Positions 6,354 to 14,295 of a stretch of DNA of 16,329 nucleotides are shown piece after piece; positions within the stretch are counted from its first letter, which is position 1, and the number at the start of each line of letters is the position of its first letter. A program made the translations under genes and the position numbers. Origin of the DNA: Caldisericota bacterium (lineage in GTDB: Bacteria > CAIJMQ01 > JAADFP01); NCBI GenBank assembly GCA_013152825.1, contig JAADFP010000157.1, forward strand, positions 1-16,329, given 5' to 3'. The notes below the pieces were generated by a model. It searched no databases and was not told the origin of the DNA. It saw only the letters and a list, made by a program, of their open reading frames with translations.

Positions 6354-8258
6354 TTACCTCCCTAACATCAAGAGAAGCAGAATCAGCATACCTACTAATC
6401 CCCAGGTAAGGTATGTAGGCAAAATACCGGTGTGGAGAAGAGACAAAATCCTCCCCCCTACCCTACACAAGGCAGCAACTCCCTGCCAGATATAATCTAC
6501 CAATCTATCCAGGAAAATATAGAGAATCCGCGAAAAGAATTTACCCAAATCTTTCAACCAGGCATAAAAATCAGTAAGCTTACTTCCCAGGAATTTATAT
6601 ATCCGGTTAAAATTCTTCCATTCTTGTAAAGTTTTATAAAACTGGACCCCAGAAAAGTCCATATCTTTTCCTACTTTTTCTCCACCTATATATGAACCTG
6701 TAGTACGATATTTTACTCCTTTGCTTAATAGATAAATAATACCACCCAGAATAAATCCCACTATAATAAGGTAGGTAGTTAAAGTGGGACTCCACCAGCC
6801 AATCCACTGAGCCGGAGAGGGTAGAGAAACTACTGGCCCAAGGAAGACATTTATTATCAAAGGATAGGCAAATATTCCAAATATTACACACAAAGAAGCA
6901 AGCACTACCATGGGCAGCCACATTGACCAGTGAACTTCTTTTATCCGGTTGCCAAAATCCTTGCCTTTACCCAGAAATACCGAGTGAAGAACCTTTATAA
7001 AGGAAGCCAGCGTCAAAGCAGAGCCAAATATTGCTGCCACCAGCCAGATTATCCAGGTTCTTATACCCTGGTTTCCCAGTTCTACCAGGCCCTGGTAAAT
7101 CATCCACTTGGAGAAGAATCCATTAAAAGGCGGAATTCCGGAGATGGAGAAAGCAGCGATTAAGAAGGTTACAAAGGTTACTGGCATTAAACTTCCCAAT
7201 CCGCCTAACTTTTCTAATTCAGCGGTCCCGGTTCTTTTCTCCACTGCTCCTCCTCCTAAAAAGAGGGAAGATTTATAAATTGAATTGTTAATCATGTGGA
7301 ATAACCCCCCTGCTACAGCCAAAGGAATCCCGGAACCAATTCCCAATACCATATAACCTACCTGGCTAACGGCATGGTAGGAAAGCAATTTTTTGAAGTT
7401 TTTCTGAATCAAGGCCAGAAGCACTCCCCCCATTATAGTAAGGGACCCAATAAACATTAAAGCCTGGGATATTCCACTTCCCACTCTAAGAGAGAAGAAA
7501 TCGAAAGATATACGATAAAGAAGATAAATACCTAAAAGCTTATCCAGACTGGCAGGAAGCAGTGCCATTACCGGCACTGGAACATCTTCCGACACCCGTG
7601 GTATCCAGGAGTGGAAAGGAAACGCACCCGCCTTGCCCAGACTCCCTGCTACCAGCAGGAAGAAAGCTGCCACAGGCAATCCGCCCTTAAGAAGCACCGG
7701 AGAAAATCCGCTCATACGCCCCGTTCCAGTTAAATTCATCAAAATAAGTATTCCTAACAGGAGAAGAAGATCTGCCCCGCCCACCACGGTCATGGCATGG
7801 GAAGCAGAAGAAAGCGACCCCAGGGAAGTTAATCCGTAAAGGAAGAGTAGCAATAATCCCCAGAAGAATATAAACAGGATAAAATTATTGGCAAGAAGCA
7901 CTCCTATACTTGCTCCTACGCTTCCCAGAAGATATGCATAGAATTCCTTTTCTCTTTCCCGTCCACGGTAATAGACAATTGAATAAATAGTGGTGAGAAA
8001 ACCTATTAATGCAACAAAGAGAACCAAAAAGGACGACAGGGTGGAAGTACGTAAATCAAAGCCAAAACCTAAAGGTGAGAAGATAGGAACAGAGAAGAAG
8101 AAGGGAGGTTTGACTACCATTTTCATGGCCAGTATAAAGGCATAAAGAGTAGCAAGGAAAGCAACAGCCTCTCTCCATCCTTTGCGAACCGGAAAAATCA
8201 GCGAAACAATCGCGCCTAAGAAAGGAAGAGCAAGAAGCCAGAGAACCAAACTAAGCAT
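6354..8258 (-). CDS. Large NuoL/MrpA N-terminal-like antiporter subunit lacking the TM5 glutamate
   Basis: A 634-residue multi-helix protein of the NuoL/MrpA family. The TM7 lysine (Lys209 in GSLGKAGAFPFHSWIP) and TM8 lysine (Lys240 in LPASLDKLLGIYLLY) are kept. The TM5 glutamate is not: where the paralogues read FWEL or FLEI, this protein reads FFWGLLLLF (Gly134). The C-terminal 150 residues form an extension with a soluble stretch (SYIGGEKV, DMDFSGVQFYKTLQEWK), an amphipathic region and a final helix (HTGILPTYLTWGLVG). This extension may act as a lateral brace like the NuoL arm. The ATG follows the upstream stop directly and is preceded by GGGAGG. It probably pairs with the MbhD/E protein downstream as a split MrpA. 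It could also be a structural, non-pumping subunit. Confidence 0.85.
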   Translation of the reverse strand: MLSLVLWLLALPFLGAIVSLIFPVRKGWREAVAFLATLYAFILAMKMVVKPPFFFSVPIFSPLGFGFDLRTSTLSSFLVLFVALIGFLTTIYSIVYYRGREREKEFYAYLLGSVGASIGVLLANNFILFIFFWGLLLLFLYGLTSLGSLSSASHAMTVVGGADLLLLLGILILMNLTGTGRMSGFSPVLLKGGLPVAAFFLLVAGSLGKAGAFPFHSWIPRVSEDVPVPVMALLPASLDKLLGIYLLYRISFDFFSLRVGSGISQALMFIGSLTIMGGVLLALIQKNFKKLLSYHAVSQVGYMVLGIGSGIPLAVAGGLFHMINNSIYKSSLFLGGGAVEKRTGTAELEKLGGLGSLMPVTFVTFLIAAFSISGIPPFNGFFSKWMIYQGLVELGNQGIRTWIIWLVAAIFGSALTLASFIKVLHSVFLGKGKDFGNRIKEVHWSMWLPMVVLASLCVIFGIFAYPLIINVFLGPVVSLPSPAQWIGWWSPTLTTYLIIVGFILGGIIYLLSKGVKYRTTGSYIGGEKVGKDMDFSGVQFYKTLQEWKNFNRIYKFLGSKLTDFYAWLKDLGKFFSRILYIFLDRLVDYIWQGVAALCRVGGRILSLLHTGILPTYLTWGLVGMLILLLLMLGR

Positions 8259-9647
8259 CTATTTACCTCCCAGAAAAGCAAAAAATGGATAAGAATATTC
8301 AAGGAAATAAGGGGCAATTAACCCTATAGCCAGAGAAAGCAAACCAAGGAAAAACACACTTCCTACCATTACTGCTTTGCCCTCTTTCACCTTGCTATTA
8401 TCAGATGTCACTTCTCCTCCGAATACTTTAATCATTAAACGACTAAGATAGAGAAGAGTAAGCATGGAGGAAAGAATAGCACCCATGGCTAATCCAGGAT
8501 GACCAGAATCTACAATCCCTTTGATTATCATAAGTTTCGGGAAAAAACCAGCCAGAGGAGGAAAGCCCATTATGGAAACAGCACAGAGACTCATGGAAAA
8601 AGCAGTAACCGGCATCCCCTTCCTCAATCCGCCTAATTTATCCAGGTCTCTTGTTCCAGTAGCTCTTTCTACCACCCCCGCTCCCAGGAACAATCCACCT
8701 TTGGCTATGGCATGGGCTACAAAGTAGAAAATTGCTGCTGACCAGCCTATTTTAGTGAAAAGCGCAAATCCCATAAAAATAAAACCAAGCTGGCTCACTG
8801 TAGAATAGGCAATTACCCTTTTCATGTCATTGACTAAAAATGCACCTGCACCTGCTGCCAGGGAGGAAAGAAGAGCAAGAATAAAGAAAGACTCCCAGAA
8901 AGAAGTATGCGTTAAATAGAAAAGCCTCACAAAAACCACCAAGCCAAGTTTTGCCACTATCCCAGAAAGAACCGCACTCATGGGTGAAGGAGCTACAGGA
9001 TGAGCATCTGGCAGCCAGGTATGCATTGGGAAAGTAGCAGATTTTGCTATAACCCCCAGGAGGATTAGAATCAAGGAGGGATAGGCCACGGAAGAACCAA
9101 TATCCCTTAACCTGATAAGATCCAGTGTTCCCGTACTTTTATAAACCCACAATATTCCCAGCAACATAAAAGAAGAACCCAGGAAGGTCATAAGCAAAGT
9201 CTTATCAGCAATTCTTACTATTCTCTTCTTCCTATAAAATCCTATTAACCTCCAGGTGGAAACTGCTACCAATTCCCAGAAAATATACAGAAGAAGCAAG
9301 TTTCGAGAATACGATGCTCCCACCAACCCGGCAATAAGAAGCAGGGTAAACGAATGAAATTCATTGGTATGCTTTTCGCCGGAAAGATAGGAGGAAGCAT
9401 AAAACAATGATACTGCCCCCAAGAGAGTAAAAACGGCAGAGAAAATTAGCGTGAAATAATCAACCATGAAGAAGGAAGAAGTATACGGCAAAGTCTTGTT
9501 AAACCAAAAATACAAAAGCAAGGAGAAGGAAATAAGAGGAAGAATTATTGAGAAGAAATTTCTCACCTTTTCTTTCCAGAGCCAGGCAAAACCAGCACCC
9601 AGAAGGGGGAGAATTAATGGTAAAAGCATTAAGAACTTATCTTGCAT
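8259..9647 (-). CDS. NuoM/NuoN-like antiporter subunit of the hydrogenase complex
   Basis: A 462-residue proton-channel subunit. The conserved residues are present: Glu125 in TM5 (YIFWELVAVSTWRLIGF), Lys202 in TM7 (GVIAKSATFPMHTWLPDAHPVAP), Lys233 in TM8 (LSGIVAKLGLVVFVRL) and the VAHAIAKGGLFLGAG helix. It should be competent for ion translocation. The ATG at 9647 has AAGGAG five bases upstream and overlaps the end of the large-subunit gene by 11 bases. This is the second of three antiporter-like subunits. Its position beside the hydrogenase module suggests it contacts the NuoH-like core. Confidence 0.88.
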   Translation of the reverse strand: MQDKFLMLLPLILPLLGAGFAWLWKEKVRNFFSIILPLISFSLLLYFWFNKTLPYTSSFFMVDYFTLIFSAVFTLLGAVSLFYASSYLSGEKHTNEFHSFTLLLIAGLVGASYSRNLLLLYIFWELVAVSTWRLIGFYRKKRIVRIADKTLLMTFLGSSFMLLGILWVYKSTGTLDLIRLRDIGSSVAYPSLILILLGVIAKSATFPMHTWLPDAHPVAPSPMSAVLSGIVAKLGLVVFVRLFYLTHTSFWESFFILALLSSLAAGAGAFLVNDMKRVIAYSTVSQLGFIFMGFALFTKIGWSAAIFYFVAHAIAKGGLFLGAGVVERATGTRDLDKLGGLRKGMPVTAFSMSLCAVSIMGFPPLAGFFPKLMIIKGIVDSGHPGLAMGAILSSMLTLLYLSRLMIKVFGGEVTSDNSKVKEGKAVMVGSVFFLGLLSLAIGLIAPYFLEYSYPFFAFLGGK

Positions 9648-10827
9648 ACTTACTCCTTAACCTTTCTGTCTTTTCCCAGGAAAGCTTAACTAAATCCTGC
9701 TGAGTTAACCATTCTTTCTTCTTGTCTCTAACAATGCCAACTCTTTCTGTACAGCAGTAACAGGGGTCAATAGCAGCAAGGATAATCACAGCATCTGCAA
9801 TCTGGCAACCAGGGGCAGTTACCTTACAAGTAGGCAAATTCACATAGGTAGGTGCTCTTACTTTATGCCTTATAGGCCCTGCTCCTCCATCGCTCTTCAC
9901 ATAATGGAAAGTTTCTCCCCGGGGAGCTTCATGGTGTCCAATCCCTTCTCCCGGAGGGAACTCTCTGATAGGCGTAATAATTTCGCCCTTGACTTCTTTC
10001 AAGGCATCAAGACATTTCTCCATAATTTTTATAGATTCAAAAGTCTCCAGTATTCTTACCACTACCTTGTCCAGAAGGTCTCCGTTTTCACAGGTAATTA
10101 CATCCCAATCCACCTTATCGTAAGCAGCATATGGATCATCTTTTCTTACGTCTATCTTTACACCGGAAGCCCTTACTGTAGGGCCTACCGCACCATAATT
10201 TTTTGCTTCCTCCGGGGGAAGAACCCCAACCCCTTTGAGACGGGAAAGGATTACCGGGTCATCCAGAACTGCTTTGGTAATCATATCCAGTTTCTTTTTT
10301 ATTTCATCCATTTCCTTCTTTATCCAGGGAATATTTTTCTCGTCAATATCCCTTCTCACCCCTCCCGGTAATAACATGTCATAGTGATTCCTATTCCCGG
10401 TAAGAGCTTCGAATATATCCAGTACCGGCTCTCTCCATTTCCATGCCCACATCCATACGGTATTGTATCCCAGGAAATGTCCGGCTAACCCCAACCATAA
10501 TAAATGAGAATGAATTCTCTCCAGCTCACCTACAATAGTTCTTATATACTTGGCCCTCTCTGGAATCTCCACCTTGCAAAGGTCTTCCACTGCGTTGCAG
10601 TAAGCAATAGGGTGGGAAGTGGAACATATACCGCAAATCCTGGCTACCAAGAATGTAATCTGCTGCCAGGATTTCGCCTCTGCCAGCTTTTCGATACCCC
10701 TGTGGTTATATCCCAGCTCCATATCCACATCCACTACCCTCTCACCCTCCACCGTCAGGGTGAAGTGTTCCGGCTCCTCCTGTAAAGGATGAAACGGGCC
10801 AATAGGTATTACTGTTTTACGCGCCAT
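9637..10827 (-). CDS. Group 4 [NiFe]-hydrogenase large subunit (NuoD/MbhL-like)
   Basis: 396 residues from the ATG at 10827. The N-terminal metal motif RICGICSTSH (Cys65, Cys68) and the C-terminal motif DPCYCC (Cys356, Cys359) are both intact, so all four ligands of the [NiFe] centre are present. This separates it from NuoD of respiratory complex I, which has lost them. The scaffold residues ELGYNHRGIEKLAE, HSHLLWLG and EAPRGETFHYV are family-typical. A 37-residue tail follows the last cysteine. In many hydrogenases such a tail is cut off after nickel insertion, often after a basic residue such as the Arg in CTER; whether it is cut here is unknown. The ATG shares one base with the stop of the NuoC-like gene and has GGGAG seven bases upstream. 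A TTG 12 bases earlier is a less likely start. No Hyp maturation gene or endopeptidase is visible. Confidence 0.92.
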   Translation of the reverse strand: MARKTVIPIGPFHPLQEEPEHFTLTVEGERVVDVDMELGYNHRGIEKLAEAKSWQQITFLVARICGICSTSHPIAYCNAVEDLCKVEIPERAKYIRTIVGELERIHSHLLWLGLAGHFLGYNTVWMWAWKWREPVLDIFEALTGNRNHYDMLLPGGVRRDIDEKNIPWIKKEMDEIKKKLDMITKAVLDDPVILSRLKGVGVLPPEEAKNYGAVGPTVRASGVKIDVRKDDPYAAYDKVDWDVITCENGDLLDKVVVRILETFESIKIMEKCLDALKEVKGEIITPIREFPPGEGIGHHEAPRGETFHYVKSDGGAGPIRHKVRAPTYVNLPTCKVTAPGCQIADAVIILAAIDPCYCCTERVGIVRDKKKEWLTQQDLVKLSWEKTERLRSKYAR

Positions 10828-11282
10828 TATTTCTCCCAATTTTTATCTTTAAGATTTTTTATGCCTTTCTCATCCCTTCTCAAGGGATAGATTCCTTCCG
10901 GCCAATCCTCAGCAAGAAGTAAAGGCTTAAGATTAGGATGACCAACGAAGTCTATTCCCAACATTTCATGGATTTCCCGCTCAATAAACTCTGCTCCTTT
11001 TATGAGCGGGGTAATAGAATCTACTTTAAGATCATCCTTGGGTATCTTCACTCTTAAAGAAAACACCTTCCCTGTTTTATCCTCTGAGAAGTGATACAGT
11101 ATCTCCATCTCTCTTCTTCCATCCACACCTGAAGCCGTCGCCAACCTCATATCCCGTTCGTTGAAGAGATAATTTACTGTATCCTTCAGGTCTTCCCTCT
11201 TTATTTCCACGTAGATACGCTTAGGGGTATGCTCGTATAAATTAATTAGTTTGTCCCCCAGTTTTTCCTTCAATTCCTTCAT
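10827..11282 (-). CDS. NuoC/MbhK-like hydrogenase subunit
   Basis: 151 residues, the 30-kDa-subunit family of complex I and energy-converting hydrogenases. The signature EREIHEMLGIDFVGHPNLKPL (residues about 101-121) is close to the consensus ERExxDMxGIxFxGHPxLxxL. The protein helps dock the large subunit onto the NuoB-like subunit and carries no cofactor. I chose the ATG at 11282. It overlaps the NuoB-like stop as ATGA and has GGAG eight bases upstream. A longer frame starting at 11342 would add 20 residues unlike the family. Confidence 0.9.
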   Translation of the reverse strand: MKELKEKLGDKLINLYEHTPKRIYVEIKREDLKDTVNYLFNERDMRLATASGVDGRREMEILYHFSEDKTGKVFSLRVKIPKDDLKVDSITPLIKGAEFIEREIHEMLGIDFVGHPNLKPLLLAEDWPEGIYPLRRDEKGIKNLKDKNWEK

Positions 11283-11695
11283 TTCAACGTCTCCATCAAC
11301 TTGGCAACTCCTGCAATTATCGCTTCTGGTTTCGGCGGGCATCCCGGGATGTAGAGACTCACCGGAACAATTTTATCCAGAGGACCTGCCTGGTTGTAAC
11401 TTCCCTTAAAAACACACCCTTCCATGGGACAGGCCCCTATAGCTACCACGACCCTGGGTTCCGGCATTTGCTCGTAAACCCTTAAGACTCTGGGAAGACA
11501 CTTGCGAGTAATTACACCCGTAACCAATAAAACATCAGCATGCCGCACACTTCCTACCAGTTTAATTCCAAACCTTTCTGCATCATGACGAGGAGTAAGC
11601 ACATCCAGGATTTCAATATCACAGTTGTTACAAGCACCTGTTCCCAGATGGTACACCCAGAGAGACCTTCTTAAAATCTTTTCTTTCCAACCCAT
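11279..11695 (-). CDS. [NiFe]-hydrogenase small subunit (NuoB/MbhJ-like)
   Basis: 138 residues. The proximal [4Fe-4S] ligands are laid out as in group 4 hydrogenases: Cys22 and Cys25 (GACNNCDIE), Cys89 (IGACPMEGC) and Cys119 (IPGCPPKPE). The spacing CxxC-x63-C-x29-C differs from the adjacent CC pair of NuoB in complex I, which supports a hydrogenase. It relays electrons between the ferredoxin-like subunits and the [NiFe] site. It starts four bases after the NuoH-like stop; the Shine-Dalgarno is weak (GGTAG-like), so reinitiation is likely. Confidence 0.92.
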   Translation of the reverse strand: MGWKEKILRRSLWVYHLGTGACNNCDIEILDVLTPRHDAERFGIKLVGSVRHADVLLVTGVITRKCLPRVLRVYEQMPEPRVVVAIGACPMEGCVFKGSYNQAGPLDKIVPVSLYIPGCPPKPEAIIAGVAKLMETLK

Positions 11696-11699
11696 TTTA

Positions 11700-12629
11700 C
11701 TACCAGCCTATTATTGCCAAACCCATGCCAATAATACTTAAAACAAACACCCTTGTCCAGAAGAATCTGACTGCCTGGTCTATCCGAATCCTTGGATTTA
11801 TATTTTTCACCACGATAACGAGAAACAGCACCAACAAAATTTTTAGCAGGGAAAGAACCGCTCCCCAGCCAGTGAAAGTAATACCGCCCCAGAAAATGAA
11901 CACCAGGAAAGCAGTAAGAGTAAAGTAGAGTATGGCTCTCACCAGGTAAAACAACGCCAGTAATGGACCAGAATACTCGATAAGTGTTCCACCCATAATC
12001 TCTGTCTCTGCCTCCGGTATGTCAAAAGGCGCCAGGGCTAATTTGGCATGAATAACCAGGAAAGCAGCAACAAAGGCAAATACGCAGGAAGGGCTGGTAA
12101 GAAACAGAGCCCCTCTTTGAGATTGATAGAGCAAGAAGTCCCCCATTCTCAAACTGCCTACCTTCAACACTGCGGTAAATATGGCCAGAATAAAAGGTAA
12201 CTCGTAAGAGAGAACCATTTTTATCTCCCGCGAACCACCCACAGAAGAAAGCGGATTTCCGGAAGAGGAAGCACCCAGTATAACAGAAAGCGGTATCAAA
12301 AGAAGTAAATAGATAAATACTACGAGGTCTCCTATAAATGCTCCCTGTGGATTAAGAGGAGCACGGAACAGCAGGAGGGAAGCAACTATTACACCGGATA
12401 AACCCATCAGAGGAGACAGGAAAAACATAGGTTTATTTACATTTTTTGGCAAAACCACTTCCTTGCTAAGCAGCTTCATAAAGTCTACAAAAGGCTGCCA
12501 TAGAGGCGGTCCCATTCTCCACTGAAACCTGGCAGAAAGCTTCCTATCTATCCCCATGAAAAGCAGCCCGATAACGGCAATAAACAGGAAACCAGGAAAA
12601 ACCAAAAAAGAGAAGAGAGTATTATTCAT
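11700..12629 (-). CDS. NuoH/MbhM/EchB-like membrane anchor subunit
   Basis: 309 residues with about eight hydrophobic helices. The cytoplasmic loop RMGPPLWQPFVDFMKLLSKE (residues about 38-57) and the FDIPEAETEIMGGTLIEYSGP segment (about 202-222), with its cluster of glutamates, are the standard marks of the complex I/hydrogenase anchor. This subunit binds the NuoB/NuoD-like module to the membrane and passes conformational or electrostatic changes to the antiporter-like subunits. The ATG directly abuts the stop of the ferredoxin gene, with AGGGA about seven bases upstream. Confidence 0.93.
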   Translation of the reverse strand: MNNTLFSFLVFPGFLFIAVIGLLFMGIDRKLSARFQWRMGPPLWQPFVDFMKLLSKEVVLPKNVNKPMFFLSPLMGLSGVIVASLLLFRAPLNPQGAFIGDLVVFIYLLLLIPLSVILGASSSGNPLSSVGGSREIKMVLSYELPFILAIFTAVLKVGSLRMGDFLLYQSQRGALFLTSPSCVFAFVAAFLVIHAKLALAPFDIPEAETEIMGGTLIEYSGPLLALFYLVRAILYFTLTAFLVFIFWGGITFTGWGAVLSLLKILLVLFLVIVVKNINPRIRIDQAVRFFWTRVFVLSIIGMGLAIIGW

Positions 12630-13106
12630 CTAAATATCCCTTTTCCATTTTTTTATATGCACCAATAAACGTTCGCCTATCTGGAAAATTTCTTTTTCTT
12701 CCTCTTCCTCTCCCTCTCTCCAGTCCAATGCTCCATAGGTACAAGTCTCTACGCAAACAGGTTTCTCCCCGTTACTTCTATCGATACAAAAATCGCAACG
12801 GGAAGTTAGATATGGAGTAGTCTCCCGGAAAATCGTACCAAATGGGCAAGCAGCCATGCAGGTATAGCAGGCTATGCAAAGGTAACTATTCCTGCGCACC
12901 ATTTCATCATCAATCTTGGCCAGGGCATCCCTGGGACAGGAATTAACGCAGGGAGCCTCTTTACACCTTCGGCAGTAAAGCGCAAAACTCACCAGCTCTC
13001 TCAAGTCAATGATGCCTATATTACCCGGATGGTAATAATAGTCACATTCCACCACACACTTGGGACATTTTTCACAGATATCCATATCTATAAATAACTT
13101 CTTCAT
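12630..13106 (-). CDS. HycB/CooF-like four-cluster [4Fe-4S] ferredoxin subunit
   Basis: 158 residues with sixteen cysteines in four sets: CEKCPKCVVEC, CRRCKEAPCVNSCP, CIACYTCMAACP, and CDFC followed by CVETC. This is the polyferredoxin plan of HycB, CooF, HydN and DmsB-type electron-transfer subunits, with four [4Fe-4S] clusters. It most likely carries electrons between the diaphorase pair upstream and the NuoB-like subunit downstream. The tail is strongly acidic (EGEEEEEKEIF) and then basic. I prefer the ATG at 13106, two bases after the gamma-subunit stop and six bases after GGGA. An ATG at 13118 would add four residues and lacks a Shine-Dalgarno. Confidence 0.9.
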   Translation of the reverse strand: MKKLFIDMDICEKCPKCVVECDYYYHPGNIGIIDLRELVSFALYCRRCKEAPCVNSCPRDALAKIDDEMVRRNSYLCIACYTCMAACPFGTIFRETTPYLTSRCDFCIDRSNGEKPVCVETCTYGALDWREGEEEEEKEIFQIGERLLVHIKKWKRDI

Positions 13107-13108
13107 CT

Positions 13109-13945
13109 TCAATCCCATATTTTAGGCATATTTTTCAGCTTACTATAAGGAAATACCGGACCATCTTTGCATACGTAATAGGGCCCCATCATACAATGGC
13201 CACATTTACCCAGTCCACAGGACATATTCTTTTCCATGGAAAGATAAATACTCTCAGGTTTATAACCTATCTCAAGAAGCTTAAAGGTGGTAAATTTCAT
13301 CATCACCGGAGGTCCGCATACCACTGCCACAGATTTATCAAAATCGGAGATTTCCTCATTTACACCATCTAAGGTAGTAGTTACCAGGCCCACGTTCCCT
13401 TTCCATTTCTCATCTGCCTGGTCAACGGTTATCCTAAAACACACCTTATCCGAAAATTCTTTATGCCACTTATCCAGAATACTTTCCTTATATATAAAAT
13501 CTTCCGGAGTCTTTGCTCCACAGCAAAATATTATTTTTTTGTATTTTTCTTTTTCCTCCATTAAGGTAAGGAAAAGAGCTCTTAAGGGTGCCAACCCCAC
13601 TCCACCTCCCACAATAACCACATCTTTATTGGCAAATACATCCAGGGGATAGGGTTTACCAAAAGGACCCCTAATTCCCAGTTTAACCCCGGGCTCCAAT
13701 GCATGTAAGGTAGTAGTCACCCGTCCCACTTTCATTACCGTTACTTCCAGAAATTCTTTTTCAAAAGGAGAAGAAGAAGGAGTAAAAGGAGCCTCCCCCA
13801 CCCCGGGAACAGTAAGCTCTATAAACTGGCCTGCCTGAAAAGAGAATTCTTCCTCAGGCACTATACGAAAAGTCTTAATATTAGGAGTTTCCTCTACCAC
13901 CTTCACAAGCTCTCCCGGGACAGGTAAATAAGAGTTTCTTCTCAT
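13109..13945 (-). CDS. HydG/AsrB-like FAD/NAD(P)H-binding diaphorase gamma subunit
   Basis: 278 residues of the ferredoxin reductase superfamily, closest in layout to the gamma subunit of soluble sulfhydrogenase and to AsrB. Residues about 1-100 form the FAD barrel, with APFTPSSSP (52-60) at the flavin site and IRGPFGKPYPLD (91-102). Residues about 107-220 form the NAD(P) domain (GGGVGLAPLR, 113-122; CGPPVMM, 210-216). The C-terminus binds a [2Fe-2S] cluster through Cys243, Cys248, Cys251 and Cys259 (MSCGLGKCGHC). It oxidises or forms NAD(P)H and exchanges electrons with the beta subunit. NADH versus NADPH preference cannot be read by eye. The ATG overlaps the beta-subunit stop by four bases (ATGA). 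This pair usually accompanies soluble group 3 hydrogenases, not membrane ones. Confidence 0.9.
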   Translation of the reverse strand: MRRNSYLPVPGELVKVVEETPNIKTFRIVPEEEFSFQAGQFIELTVPGVGEAPFTPSSSPFEKEFLEVTVMKVGRVTTTLHALEPGVKLGIRGPFGKPYPLDVFANKDVVIVGGGVGLAPLRALFLTLMEEKEKYKKIIFCCGAKTPEDFIYKESILDKWHKEFSDKVCFRITVDQADEKWKGNVGLVTTTLDGVNEEISDFDKSVAVVCGPPVMMKFTTFKLLEIGYKPESIYLSMEKNMSCGLGKCGHCMMGPYYVCKDGPVFPYSKLKNMPKIWD

Positions 13946-14295
13946 GATTCTGCCTTATTTTCTTCTACTTTCTTAAAAACCTTCCGCATATCTATTTTCC
14001 CCGCACAAACCTCAATACATCTTCCGCACCCTGAACACTCGTAAATGCCGTTTCTTACCATTCCATAATCAAATTTATGAGCGTACCGATGGCGAAACCT
14101 CTCTGTTAATTTCCTGCGAGGATTGGCGCCTCCTGCCTCCTGGGCAAAGGAGGGATACTGGCAATAATCCCAGATGCGTATCCTCTCGTAATCCTTCTCT
14201 CCCTTCTCATCGTACAAAAGGTAACAGTAACAGGTAGGACAAATAGCTGTACAACCACCACAAGCAACACAGAACTCGGACTCTCTTCCTCCCAC
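13942..14295 (-). CDS. HydB-like Fe-S beta subunit, C-terminal part after a frameshift
   Basis: This frame carries the cluster-binding half of an HydB/AsrA-like beta subunit. Two motifs are clear: FCVACGGCTAICPTCYCY for the first [4Fe-4S] cluster and CSGCGRCIEVC for the second. Between them lie the family features IWDYCQYPSFAQEAGG and RFRHRYAHKF. It is missing the N-terminal half, which is encoded in the overlapping frame upstream. Joining the two around 14282-14293 by one base gives about 351 residues, the normal family length. The apparent GTG start at 14295 lies inside the upstream coding region and has no Shine-Dalgarno, so independent translation is doubtful. See the companion entry. Confidence 0.8.
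   Translation of the reverse strand: MGGRESEFCVACGGCTAICPTCYCYLLYDEKGEKDYERIRIWDYCQYPSFAQEAGGANPRRKLTERFRHRYAHKFDYGMVRNGIYECSGCGRCIEVCAGKIDMRKVFKKVEENKAES

Noticed and set aside
9865..10371. 168-residue open frame on the + strand inside the large-subunit gene
   Set aside because: It lies wholly antisense to a strongly conserved gene, has no recognisable domain and no ribosome binding site I can support.
9637..10827. Reading the complex as a complex I (Nuo) or a sulfur-reducing Mbx
   Set aside because: The large subunit keeps all four [NiFe] cysteines and the small subunit has the hydrogenase CxxC spacing rather than the CC pair of NuoB. An Mbx role cannot be fully excluded without a phylogeny, but the hydrogenase reading fits better.
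13287..13652. 121-residue + strand open frame inside the gamma-subunit gene
   Set aside because: Antisense shadow of the FAD/NAD(P) domain; composition is that of a mirror frame.
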